A DNA stretch of 64,000 nucleotides from Ampullaceana balthica (lineage: Eukaryota > Mollusca > Gastropoda > Lymnaeidae): the NCBI GenBank assembly GCA_944989445.1, contig CALYLW010000182.1, positions 669,501 through 733,500 on the forward strand, written 5' to 3'. Under the pieces are notes generated by a model. The model worked only from the letters and a program-made list of their open reading frames with translations, had not been told where the DNA came from and did not search any database. Below, piece by piece: positions 44,828 to 55,441 of this stretch. Both the position numbers and the translations under genes were made by a program. Each line of letters opens with the position of its first letter. Position 1 is the stretch's first letter.

Positions 44828-46448
44828 CTAGCAAAATACCCCCGCTTCGCTGCGGAAATTAGTATTTCAGTTACGTTGAGAATCCGCGAAACACACATTC
44901 AAAACACCAATTGATTTCAATCTGGATCATGATGGATATAATACATATATTAACTTCACCGTCTTGTCTGTCTGTCTGTCCTAGTCCCGCAGAAAAACAA
45001 AATCGAAAAGTAAAAAAATGACACACTTCCCGCGACCGTATCGAGCTGATAATTTAATTTTTTTGTCTGCTACCATTTTGGGAGGGTACTCAACAACTTC
45101 CCAAAGTTTCATGCTCCTACCTACACGGAAAGTTATATATTTTATGATGAGTCTGTTTTATATAGCTTATATAAGAAAAAACTACATTTTTGCCCCCAGC
45201 CCCATAGTGAATGATAATTTTACATTTGTTTTGATTGTTACCATTGCGGAAGTGTACTTAACAACTTTCAAAAGTTTCATGCTGCTACCAACAAGAGACA
45301 TTGGAGAATTAGTAATGAGTCAGTTTTTTATATAAGAAAAAAACTACATTTGGGCCCCCGACCCCCAGTAAATGATAATTTATATAATTTTTTAACCTGT
45401 TACCATCGCAGAATGTTTTTTTACAAATACTCAAACTTTCATGATTCTTCATACACAGGAAATAGGAGAATTAGTGATTTTCAGTTTTTATATAGCACAT
45501 ATAAGGAAAAAACTACATTTGGGCCCCTGGGCCCCAGTAAGTGAAAATTTAAATATTTTTTCGCCTGTTACCATCGCGGAAGTGTACTCAACAACTTCCC
45601 AAAGTTTCATGCTTCTACCTACTCGGGAAATAGGATAATTAGTGTTTTTCAAATGTTTATATAGCCCATAGAAGGAAAAAACGATTTTGGACCCCCGACA
45701 TAAATGAAGGTGAATTTTAAAATTCTTTTTCGACATTTATCGTCCAAAGAGGCTACTTGACAATTTCCCAAGGTTTCATGCTTCTACCTACGCGGTAAAT
45801 CCGAGAATTAGTGATGAGTCTGTTTTAATATAAGAAGAAACTACATTTGGACCCCCGGCCCCCATTAACTGATAATTTAAATATTGCTTTTACCTGTTAC
45901 GATCGTGGAAGTGTACTTAACAACTACCCCAAGTTTCATGTTTCTACCTACACGGGAAATAGGAGAATTTGTGATTTTTAGTTTTTATACAGCTCATATA
46001 AGGAAAAAACTTCATTTGGGCCCCCGGCCCCCAGGAAGTGATAATTTAATTATTTTTTTCTCCCATTGCTATCGCTGGTTTGTATTCAACAACTTCCCAA
46101 AGTTTCATGCTTTTGCCTACTCGAGAAATGAAAAAATTAGTGATTTCATATTTTATATAGTCCATATAAGGAAAAAAAGCGTTTTTGGGCCCCGGGCCCC
46201 CAACAGTGTGAATTTTAAAATTCTTATTCACCAATTATCATCGAGAGAGTGTATTCAGCAAGTTCCTAAAGTTCCATACTAATACCTACACGGGAAGTTG
46301 GAGAATTAGTGATGAGTAAGCTTTTTATATAAGAAAAAAAACACATTTGTGCCCCCGGACCCCAGTAAGTGTTAGTTTAAATATTTTTTTCGCTTGTTAC
46401 GATCGCGGAAGTGTGCTTATCAACTACCCAGTTTTTCATGCTTCTACC

Positions 46449-49111
46449 TGTGGCGATATTTATGAAATCTTAGGTGGCTTGTTGTCTAGACGCATATATA
46501 TGTATATATATATATATATATATGTATGTTTAAGTTGATCTCGCTCACAAGGTATACTTTAGTGATCTACTCGCATACGACAATCAACAACTAAAAGGTT
46601 GAATTTTTAACACAATTTAATTTATCATACACTTTTTACAAGGATTGGATTGCTGCAATGCAATGTCACCTTCACATAACATTAATCATCATTAGGCTAA
46701 GTTGCAATTAACTTTATGTTAATGGTGGGTACTTATAGTTGCACTGTGTGCTGTGGGTCGTCTCATCTACTCCGGGTTCCCTCTGTAGCTGGGGCGGGTA
46801 GGGGTGCCTCACGAGCTCCACGGGTTGTGCTTCGTACTGAGGTTGGCTGCAGGTGTTCTTGCCCCACCCGTGTCCTGTGTAAGGGGCGGGATGGTTGGTT
46901 CTGCAAGTCCTTCCTGGCCGATGCGGTTCACTGGCTTCGATAACACTGGGTCAACTCTGGGTCACCTTGCCCTGCGCCGGGTTCCTTCGGTTGAGGGGGC
47001 GCACGCAGTTGGTACTGCAAGGTCGTTCCTCTGGCTGGCGTGTTGAGTAAGGATGTCACTTGGGCGTGCTCCTGATACTCGATGCTTGGGTGCGTGTTGG
47101 CTATCTCGTCTTGGGTTAAGACGGCGTTAACTTTCACAGGATGTGTGATAAGTTATCTTTCGCACTCACGTGTGTGATGTGCGAGCTTTGGGGCACAGCT
47201 ATGTGTGTGGCCACCAGCTTCGATTGGTACGGTGTGTGACCAATCGGTTATGACGACAAGTCAGCCTGGGTTGGACTGTGGACAGGAGTGCGTGTTGCCT
47301 CTCTGCACAGGTCCGGTATCCAGGAACCAGACTAAAACAGAAAAGAAAACTAGGGTAGTTTCTCTAATTCAGTCTGTCTATATTCCACCTTCTGACAACC
47401 AAGCCTTCAGAGCAAGGTGCCAAAAGTGGATTACATATATTCATGTACAATGTGAATTATTAATTTAATAATTGGGGGGGGGTGTGCTTAGACTAGGTCT
47501 AAGTCTTAAACCACGGATGCAGACCTAGCTGGCTGACACCCGGGCACATGGTTCAACATATATAAATACCTTAAATGCATTAAATGCATCTTATTTTGTG
47601 AAATCTAGCTCAAACCATCCATTCGATGAAGAGCGTGGGTAATCACACAGTTAAATAACAACATGGAATGTTCACGTGTCCCACGTGGTCCCGCACGGCG
47701 AGCTGTCGACCGTGGGGCTTAAACATTTCAACAATTTTACAACCGGAAAATTCAATGGTTCATATCTAAGTATTTACATGTAATGCATTTACATGTAAAA
47801 AGACAGAAGTGTTATACCAGCCGGCCCCGGGCAAATCCTATACTGAGCCAAACATATTCATCAACGGCAACAAAATCAACACAGTGAGCCGCTTTACTTA
47901 CCTTGGCAGCACACTGTCCCAGAAGGCCAATATTGATGACGAGGTGAACTCGAGAATCTCGAAGGCCAGCGCAGCATTCGGTAGATTGCATGACAGTGTC
48001 TGGAACAGAAGGGGAATCAGCACCCAAACAAAACTAAAAGTATACAGAGCTGTAGTGCTCCCCACCTTACTATATGCATGTGAAACTTGGATTGTATACC
48101 AACGCCATGCGAGGTTGCTGAACCACTTCCACACCAAAAGCCTTAGAAAAATTCTCAATATAAAATGGCAGGAAAAAGTTCCAGACACCGAAATATTAGC
48201 CAGGTCAGGACTCCCCAGCATCCACACTATCCTCATGCAAAGCCAACTACGCTGGGCGGGGCATCTAGTGCGCATGCCCGATCATCGCCTACCCAAGAGG
48301 CTCTTCTACGGTGAACTTACCGAAGGGCAAAGAGCACGCGGAGGTCCACGAAAGCGCTACAAGGACACGCTTAAAACTGCTCTGAAGGCCTTCGACATCG
48401 GACATGACTCCTGAGAAGCGGCAGCCAGTAACCGAGCCCACTGGCGCTCTACGATATGGAATGGCGCAGCTGTCTGTGAAGCAAATAGACAACAGGCTGC
48501 CAAGTTAAAACGCCAGGCCAGAAAGGAACGAAACCAAAACCCCCCTGAAGGGACCGCTTCTATCTCTTGTCCGACATGCGGACGCCTCTTTCGCGCAAAA
48601 ATAGGGTTAATAAGCCACCAGAGAACACATGTGGCGGCCCAGCAAATATGATGAGAGTGGTCATCGTCGATCACGACGGACGAACAACAAACACATGTAA
48701 TGCATACTATACAAATACGGCAAATAAAGCTAGAGCTCACTCTTACCAGATTTCTGGGTTTGGATGGACTTGTCGGCTCTCTTGACCAAGGATGGACACA
48801 GATAGAATCTGGAGGCGAATACTACACTTCGTTTGTTCTGATGCTGTGGTCGTTGGCCGGAAAAGAAGAGAACGAGATCCCGGGGCGCGCTGGTATTTAT
48901 ACCCTGAGGGGCGGTTTTGTCCAGTTGTGTCCGATTGGCCTATAATTATTTTCCATCTCACAAAGAGGTTGGACTCTTTCACCTGACATCCTTGCATATT
49001 TAATTGTGTTCCGTTGACACAGGCGAGCTAATCAAGCGTGTGTGAGTTATCCCCCTTGTTTCACCCGTAGGCTGGGTAGCAGATATGTGAGTCAACACAA
49101 ATTTCGTCACA
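46449..49111 (-). repeat. 3' LTR (with nested LINE insertion)
   Basis: It matches 51960-53692 except for a longer TA tract at 46496-46522, a few substitutions, and a 904-bp insertion (47789-48692). The 3' LTR assignment follows from the minus-strand sense of gag. Confidence 0.9.
47789..48692 (+). mobile_element. LINE 3' fragment nested in the LTR (13-bp TSD)
   Basis: ACATGTAATGCAT flanks both sides (47776-47788 and 48693-48705) and occurs once in the other LTR: a target duplication and an empty site. The insert is 5' truncated and encodes the end of a LINE protein: NTVSRFTYLGSTLSQKANID, LLYACETWIVYQRHARLLNH, TEILARSGLPSIHTIL and LRWAGHLVRMPDHRLPKRLF. The frame is open from 47809 to a TGA at 48412-48414. 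Beyond it the same frame continues with LINE-like sequence and ends in a C2H2 finger (SCPTCGRLFRAKIGLISHQR), so this TGA is probably a nonsense mutation of this copy. Confidence 0.9.
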
Positions 49112-49115
49112 GAGG

Positions 49116-49125
49116 CCCTTTTTTT
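49116..49125 (-). promoter_or_regulatory. Polypurine tract
   Basis: On the minus strand AAAAAAAGGG lies four bases from the 3' LTR start, where plus-strand priming occurs in LTR retroelements. Confidence 0.6.
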
Positions 49126-49245
49126 GAGATGATTCATCTAGATGAATTATCTAAGAGTGGACGACAATTATCTGCGATGAGGCTCCGATCGGCTTCCGCA
49201 CGTCCCTAATTTTGGTATTGAGTAGAGCATCTAGCATTTCTTTGG

Positions 49246-51711
49246 TTACGCGACTTCGGTTGACGAAGTATATTCTTCTTCTGACTTCGAGACGGGTTGA
49301 GCTTGTGACTCAGTGACTTCCCCTTTTAGGTGGACCGTCCTGTTCTCGCTCAATCCTGATTGATCCTGTGTAGTTCCCCTTTGGAGGTGGGACGTCACAG
49401 TGGTATTCAATCCCGGTGTACGCTTTGGCACGGTGGTTCCCACGTTGTGATGGGACATCACGGTGGCCTTCTTTATATCTCTCCCCGAACTGATTGGTGG
49501 AGTTATATTCTCGTTTCTTATTTCTCTTAATGAGAGATTTGCCTGTTGCAATTCTCTAAGTTGCTTTGTTAATGACGCTATTTCTCCATCTTTGATTATG
49601 ATGGCTTGATTGAACGCAGCGTCTATTAGTTTGTAATCCTTTTCCAGGACCTGGATCCTATCTTTCATTTCGCAAGTTATGGCTTCCCCCAGGCTATCCT
49701 TTTGGTTAACTGTGTGCTTAGTAACTTCGTTGACAAGTCCCTTTCGAGTGGGGTTTGCCTGATGCTTTGGTTCAATCTTACGCTGGTTGTTAGAAAATGT
49801 ATTTTCCCTGTACTTAGGTAAGTTAACCGTTGATTGCCGCCTCATCATGGGTGTGCTAACCCTCCCGAAATTGTTTCGGTCGGTTACATTGGTTTTCCCA
49901 TGTTGTGATGTGGGGCTTACTACCTTCTTTTCGGCCATCTGTTTAGGTGGGCCACTATTATTCTTCTCTTGCCGAATGGCAACTACTTGATTACGGTTTT
50001 CCTGATACATGCCCGGATGGTTTGTGCACTTATTCATCCCTGGGTTTACTTGAGGCCTACTCTTGTTATCCTGTCGTAATTCACCATAGTTGATGTTTGC
50101 TCGGGACGAGCTGACATGAAATAACGGTGATCCTCCCCTAGCCTTTACCGGTGACGCTTTTCTCACTGTGGTGAGTTCTGGCCTCCATGGTGTGGCTACT
50201 CCTCTAGTCGCCTCCGACTTAGCTTGATATTTCCTTCTTAGCTCCTCCACTGTGAAGTATCTACTTCCCAGTATTAGGTCGAATGCCGGTGCGTCCATGA
50301 CTGCCGCGTGGATTATTCCTTTGACGAAAGGAGTGTCCACTTTAATGCGTGCTACGGGAAATGTCTTTGGATGGCTGCGCCGATCAATGCCTTGGATCCT
50401 TATGGTCTCCTTGGTCATGTCCCCTGGCAGGACCAATGATCGGTTGACAATGGCTGCACACGAACATCCCGTGTCATATAGGCATTTGATCATCTTTCCG
50501 TTGACCATGACTTGCTCACACGATGCTTCGATAAACTTATTCTCTCCAGTCGCAGGTACGTCAAGTATCGCCCCCACCGTATGTGGAAATGCTCTGGGCT
50601 TGGCAGTAGCTTGACTATGTGGCTGGGATTTTCTTCTCTGGCACTCTTCGATGGAATGAGATGACGTCTGGTGATATTCACACCATGTACGTTTTTTTCC
50701 CGAAGGTACGGATGTCGGGGTGGAATTCCTATTTGGTGAGAATCCGGGTCTCCTGTTGTTCGGGAAAACGGGCGCCGTTCCTCTTTCCTCCCTCGGCATC
50801 TGGTCGTCCACGGGTTGGCCGGTGGGTTTCTGCCTAATAGGCTCCTTGCCCTCTCGATGGGCCGTCAGGTACCAGTCAGCCAAGTCCTTTACCCTATCGA
50901 GGTGGGTGGCTCCATTTTCTTCCACAAATATCCGGAGGTCAGGGGTCATACACTCCTTTATTTGCTCTACCAGTATCATCTCCATGACGCCCTGGAATGT
51001 ATCTGGGTATTTCCCCAGGGTGCGCCATTTATTCAGGTATTTAGTCAGTCTCTCCAGGAGCTGACTGTAGGTTTCAGATTTTTCCAATCTGGCCGCCCTG
51101 AACTTTTTCCTGTACGTGGATGCCGTTAGCTCATACTTTACGAGGAGGGCTGCTCTAAGTGCGGCATAGTTCCTGGCGTCTTCCTCAGCCAGTTTCGAAT
51201 ACACTTCATAGGCCTTCCCCTTGAGTACATGGGCTAAGCGAAGATTCCATTTGTCCTCGGGGAGCTCATACATCTTGGCGATCTGTTCGAACCTATCCAA
51301 GTATACTTCTATCGACTCTAACTTCTCGTCGAATGGGTCCAGCGGGAACAGCAGTGAATGGTGTATCTGGCCAGTCCTTGAATCCAGGACAAGGTTGCTT
51401 CCTGGGGTGGTCGTTCGTTCCGCCTGGACTCTCTCCTTCTCTATCTCTAGCTCGACCAATCTCAGGGCGTGTTCCCTGTCTGCCTGTTCCTTGGCCATCT
51501 CCCGTTCCGCCTTCTCCTTGGCCATCTCCTTGGCCATCTCCCGTTCCGCCTTCTCCTTTTCACGCTCTGCCTCTTCTCTCTCTCTCGCTATAAATAAATC
51601 GACTTCTCGGTTCATGTACTGAACCAGTTCAGCTCCCTCCAGTCCGAGACTCTCGCCCTCTCGGCGTGCTTCAGCCTTGACCTCGGCCTTGGCTCTTACA
51701 AATTCTGCCAT
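49246..51711 (-). CDS. Gag-protease polyprotein of the LTR element
   Basis: An intact 821-codon ORF. Residues 1-100 are a Glu/Lys/Arg-rich coiled coil with EREMAKE-type repeats. 125-290 is a capsid-like helical region with a SCAN-like second half (YRKKFRAARLEKSETYSQLL, then VEQIKECMTPDLRIFVEENG). 344-357 is a CxxxHxxxxHxxxxC knuckle (CEYHQTSSHSIEEC). The retropepsin has the active-site CLYDTGCSCAAIV at 411-423 and the FDLILGS flap-end motif at about 478-484. The last 330 residues are polar with a second coil (VLEKDYKLIDAAFNQAI) and have no polymerase motifs; the ORF ends with its own stop. The role is particle assembly and maturation for the element. The ATG at 51711 is near the PBS and first in frame. 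Confidence 0.9.
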   Translation of the reverse strand: MAEFVRAKAEVKAEARREGESLGLEGAELVQYMNREVDLFIAREREEAEREKEKAEREMAKEMAKEKAEREMAKEQADREHALRLVELEIEKERVQAERTTTPGSNLVLDSRTGQIHHSLLFPLDPFDEKLESIEVYLDRFEQIAKMYELPEDKWNLRLAHVLKGKAYEVYSKLAEEDARNYAALRAALLVKYELTASTYRKKFRAARLEKSETYSQLLERLTKYLNKWRTLGKYPDTFQGVMEMILVEQIKECMTPDLRIFVEENGATHLDRVKDLADWYLTAHREGKEPIRQKPTGQPVDDQMPREERGTAPVFPNNRRPGFSPNRNSTPTSVPSGKKRTWCEYHQTSSHSIEECQRRKSQPHSQATAKPRAFPHTVGAILDVPATGENKFIEASCEQVMVNGKMIKCLYDTGCSCAAIVNRSLVLPGDMTKETIRIQGIDRRSHPKTFPVARIKVDTPFVKGIIHAAVMDAPAFDLILGSRYFTVEELRRKYQAKSEATRGVATPWRPELTTVRKASPVKARGGSPLFHVSSSRANINYGELRQDNKSRPQVNPGMNKCTNHPGMYQENRNQVVAIRQEKNNSGPPKQMAEKKVVSPTSQHGKTNVTDRNNFGRVSTPMMRRQSTVNLPKYRENTFSNNQRKIEPKHQANPTRKGLVNEVTKHTVNQKDSLGEAITCEMKDRIQVLEKDYKLIDAAFNQAIIIKDGEIASLTKQLRELQQANLSLREIRNENITPPISSGRDIKKATVMSHHNVGTTVPKRTPGLNTTVTSHLQRGTTQDQSGLSENRTVHLKGEVTESQAQPVSKSEEEYTSSTEVA

Positions 51712-51931
51712 GTTCTACCAAACACAGTTCCGGTAAGGTGAACTCTAACTAGATACTGTAACAACACGGCTTAACTACAAATGACAGTAAATTTCAATTC
51801 ATTAATTACTTAAAATGACTAAGTATCATTAATTCCAATTAACATAAGTTATGGCAAGCTAATGATGATTTAACTTAGCATTATGTCAAGATATATCGCA
51901 TGCGAGAGATCACTAGAACAACCCTACAATC

Positions 51932-51949
51932 ATCCCGGACCGGCCCCCA
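51932..51949 (-). promoter_or_regulatory. Primer-binding site, tRNA-Pro type
   Basis: The minus strand reads TGGGGGCCGGTCCGGGAT, ten bases inside the 5' LTR. It differs at two positions from TGGGGGCTCGTCCGGGAT, the PBS used with tRNA-Pro in murine-type retroviruses. Confidence 0.75.
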
Positions 51950-51959
51950 TTTATTACCT

Positions 51960-53692
51960 TGTGGCGATATTTATGAAATCTTAGGTGGCTTGTTGTCTAG
52001 GGGCATATATATATATATATATATGTATGTTTAAGTTGATCTCGCTCACAAGGTATACTTTAGTGATCTACTCGCATACGACAATCAACAACTAAAAGGT
52101 TGAATTTTTAATACAATTTAATTTATCATACACTTTTTACAAGGATTGGATTGCTGCAATGCAATGTCACCTTCACATAACATTAATCATCATTAGGCTA
52201 AGTTGCAATTAACTTTATGTTAATGGTGGGTACTTATAGTTGCACTGTGTGCTGTGGGTCGTCTCATCTACTCCGGGTTCCCTCTGTAGCTGGGGCGGGT
52301 AGGGGTGCCTCACGAGCTCCACGGGTTGTGCTTCGTACTGAGGTTGGCTGCAGGTGTTCTTGCCCCACCCGTGTCCTGTGTAAGGGGCGGGATGGTTGGT
52401 TCTGCAAGTCCTTCCTGGCCGATGCGGTTCACTGGCTTCGATAACACTGGGTCAACTCTGGGTCACCTTGCCCTGCGCCGGGTTCCTTCGGTTGAGGGGG
52501 CGCACGCAGTTGGTACTGCAAGGTCGTTCCTCTGGCTGGCGTGTTGAGTAAGGATGTCACTTGGGCGTGCTCCTGATACTCGATGCTTGGGTGCGTGTTG
52601 GCTATCTCGTCTTGGGTTAAGACGGCGTTAACTTTCACAGGATGTGTGATAAGTTATCTTTCGCACTCACGTGTGTGATGTACGAGCTTTGGGGCACAGC
52701 TATGTGTGTGGCCACCAGCTTCGATTGGTACGGTGTGTGACCAATCGGGTATGACAAGTCAGCCTGGGTTGGACTGTGGACAGGAGTGCGTGTTGCCTCT
52801 CTGCACAGGTCCGGTATCCAGGAACCAGACTAAAACAGAAAAGAAAACTAGGGTAGTTTCTCTAATTCAGTCTGTCTATATTCCACCTTCTGACAACCAA
52901 GCCTTCAGAGCAAGGTGCCAAAAGTGGATTACATATATTCATGTACAATGTGAATTATTAATTTAATAATTGGGGGGGGGTGTGCTTAGACTAGGTCTAA
53001 GTCTTAAACCACGGATGCAGACCTAGCTGGCTGACACCCGGGCACATGGTTCAACATATATAAATACCTTAAATGCATTAAATGCATCTTATTTTGTGAA
53101 ATCTAGCTCAAACCATCCATTCGATGAAGAGCGTGGGTAATCACACAGTTAAATAACAACATGGAATGTTCACGTGTCCCACGTGGTCCCGCACGGCGAG
53201 CTGTCGACCGTGGGGCTTAAACATTTCAACAATTTTACAACCGGAAAATTCAATGGTTCATATCTAAGTATTTACATGTAATGCATACTATACAAATACG
53301 GCAAATAAAGCTAGAGCTCACTCTTACCAGATTTCTGGGTTTGGATGGACTTGTCGGCTCTCTTGACCAAGGATGGACACAGATAGAATCTGGAGACGAA
53401 TACTACACTTCGTTTGTTCTGATGCTGTGGTCGTTGGTCGGAAAAGAAGAGAACGAGATCCCGGGGCGCGCTGGTATTTATACCCTGAGGGGCGGTTTTG
53501 TCCAGTTGTGTCCGATTGGCCTATAATTATTTTCCATCTCACAAAGAGGTTGGACTCTTTCACCTGATATCCTTGCATATTTAATTGTGTTCCGTTGACA
53601 CAGGCGAGCTAATCAAGCGAGTGTGAGTTATCCCCCTTGTTTCACCCGTAGGCTGGGTAGCAGATATTTGAGTCAACACAAATTTCGTCACA
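51960..53692 (-). repeat. 5' LTR, 1733 bp
   Basis: Uninterrupted LTR, TG...CA bounded. On the minus strand a TATTTATATATG box lies at about 53055-53067, a possible promoter. Several short + strand ORFs here (also in the other LTR) have no family features. Confidence 0.9.
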
Positions 53693-55441
53693 CTACCTAC
53701 ACGGGAAATAGGAGCATTTGTGATTTTTAGTTTTTATATAGCTCAAATTAGGAAAAATCTTCATTTTGGGCCCCCGGCCCCCAGAAAGTGATAGTTTAAA
53801 TATTTTTTTACCTGTTACAATCAAGGAAGGGTACTTATCAACTACTCAGAGTTTTATGCTTCTACCTACACGGGAAATATGAGAATTTGTGATTTTCTGT
53901 TTTTATACAGCTCATTTAAGGAAAAATTTCATTTGGGGCCCCGGCCCCAAGTATTTGATAATTTAAATATGTTTTTGCCTGTTAACATCGCGGAGGTGTA
54001 CTCAACAACTGCCCAAAGTTTCATGCTTCTGCCTACTCCCAAAATAGGAGAATTAGTTATTTTTCAATTTAATATAGCCCATATTAGGAAAAAAATGGTT
54101 TTGGGCCCCCGGCCCCCATTAGTGTGAATTTTAAAATTATTTTACGCCAAGTATCGTCGCAAGAGGCTACTTAACAACTTTTCCCAGGTTTCATGTTTCT
54201 ACCTACGCGGGAAGTTGTAGAATTAGCGATAAGTCAGTTTTTTATATAAGAAAAAAACTACATTTGAGCCCCCGTTCCCCAGTAAATGATAAATTAAATA
54301 TTGTTTTCGTTTGTTACCATGGCGTAAGTGTACTTATAAACTACTCAGATTTTCATGCTGCTACCGACACGGGAAATAGGAGAATTGGTGATTTTTAGTT
54401 TTTATATAGCTCATATAAAGGAAAAAACTTCATTTTGGCCCCCGGCCCCTGGAAGTGATAATTTAAATACTTTTTTGCCCGTTACTATTGCGGAATTGTA
54501 CTCAACAACTTCCCAAAGTTTCATGCTTCTGCCTACTCGGGAAATAGGAGAATTAGTGATATTCAAATTTTATATAGCCCATATAAGGAAAAATAACGTT
54601 TTTGGGCTCCCGGCCCCCATGAAATTGAATTTTAAAATTCTTTCATTCTTATTATCGCCGTGAGAGGCTACTGAACAACTTCCCAAAGTTTTATGCTTCT
54701 ATCGACACGTGAAGTTGAAGAATTAGTGATGATTCAGTTTTAAATATTAGAAAAAAACTACATTTGGGCCCCCGGCCCCCAGTAAGTGTTAATTTAAATA
54801 TTTTTTTCATTTGTTACCATCGCGTAAGTGTACTTATCAACTACTCAGAGTTTCATGCTGCTACCTACACGGGAAATATGAGAATTTGTGATTTAATGTT
54901 TTTATATAGCTCATATAAGGAAAAATTTCATTTGGGGCCCCGGCCCCCAAAATTTGATAATTTAAATATTTTTTTGCCTGTTACCATCACGGAAGTGTAC
55001 TTATCAACTACTCAGAGTTTCATGCTTCTACCTACACGGGAAATAGGAGAATTTGTGATTTTCAGTTTTTATATAGCTCATATAAGGAAAAAACTTCATT
55101 GGGGCCCCCGGCCCTCAGGAAGTGATAATGTAAATTTTTTTTCACCCGTTACCATCGCGGGATTGTTCTCAACAACTTCCCAAAGTTTCATGCTTCTGCC
55201 TACTCGGGAAATAGGAGAATTAGTGATTTTAAAATTTTATATAGGCCATATTAGGAAAAAAAAACGTTTTTGGGCCCCCGGCCCCCATGAGTGTTATTTT
55301 AAAAATTCTTTTACTCCAATTTTCGTCGCGAGAGACTACTCGACAACTTCCCTAAGTTTCATGCTTCTACCTACACGGGAAGTTGGAGAATTAGTGATGA
55401 GTCAGTGAGTGAGTGAGGGCTTTGCCTTTTATTAGTATAGA

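Larger units (their letters stand above)
46449..53692 (-). mobile_element. Non-autonomous LTR retrotransposon (gag-protease only), 7.2 kb
   Basis: Direct LTRs at 46449-49111 and 51960-53692 start TGTGGCGATA and end TTCGTCACA on the + strand, and CTACC is duplicated at both flanks (46444-46448, 53693-53697). Transcription sense is minus: 5' LTR on the right, PBS, gag-protease ORF, polypurine tract, 3' LTR on the left. The internal part is only about 2.85 kb, with no reverse transcriptase, RNase H or integrase. The LTRs are nearly identical apart from the LINE insertion in one, so the insertion is young and must have been mobilised in trans by an autonomous relative. It is inserted in a satellite monomer of Helitron unit 1, so it is younger than the array. 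Confidence 0.9.
44828..55441 (-). mobile_element. Helitron array unit 1 (family A), interrupted by an LTR element
   Basis: Minus strand: 5' TCTATACTAATAAAAGGCAA at 55441, 3' CGCAGCGAAGCGG...TATTTTGCTAG at 44828. Removing the LTR element and one target duplication leaves about 3.4 kb, nearly all satellite monomers of about 168 bp, each with a GGGCCCCCGGCCCC box and a TTTCATGCTTCTACCTACAC box. Confidence 0.85.

Noticed and set aside
46716..47468. Small ORFs repeated at 46716-47468 and 52217-52966
   Set aside because: They are identical only because they lie in the two LTRs; no domain or coding signal, and they are antisense to the element.
48357..48740. 127-codon minus-strand ORF
   Set aside because: Shadow of the LINE C-terminal region on the + strand.
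54764..55408. 214-codon ORF and related SFMLLPTREIGE-type repeat ORFs as a protein family
   Set aside because: The period (~168 bp) is nearly a multiple of three so frames stay open by chance; they lie antisense to the Helitrons, lack consistent starts or stops, and are broken in most units.
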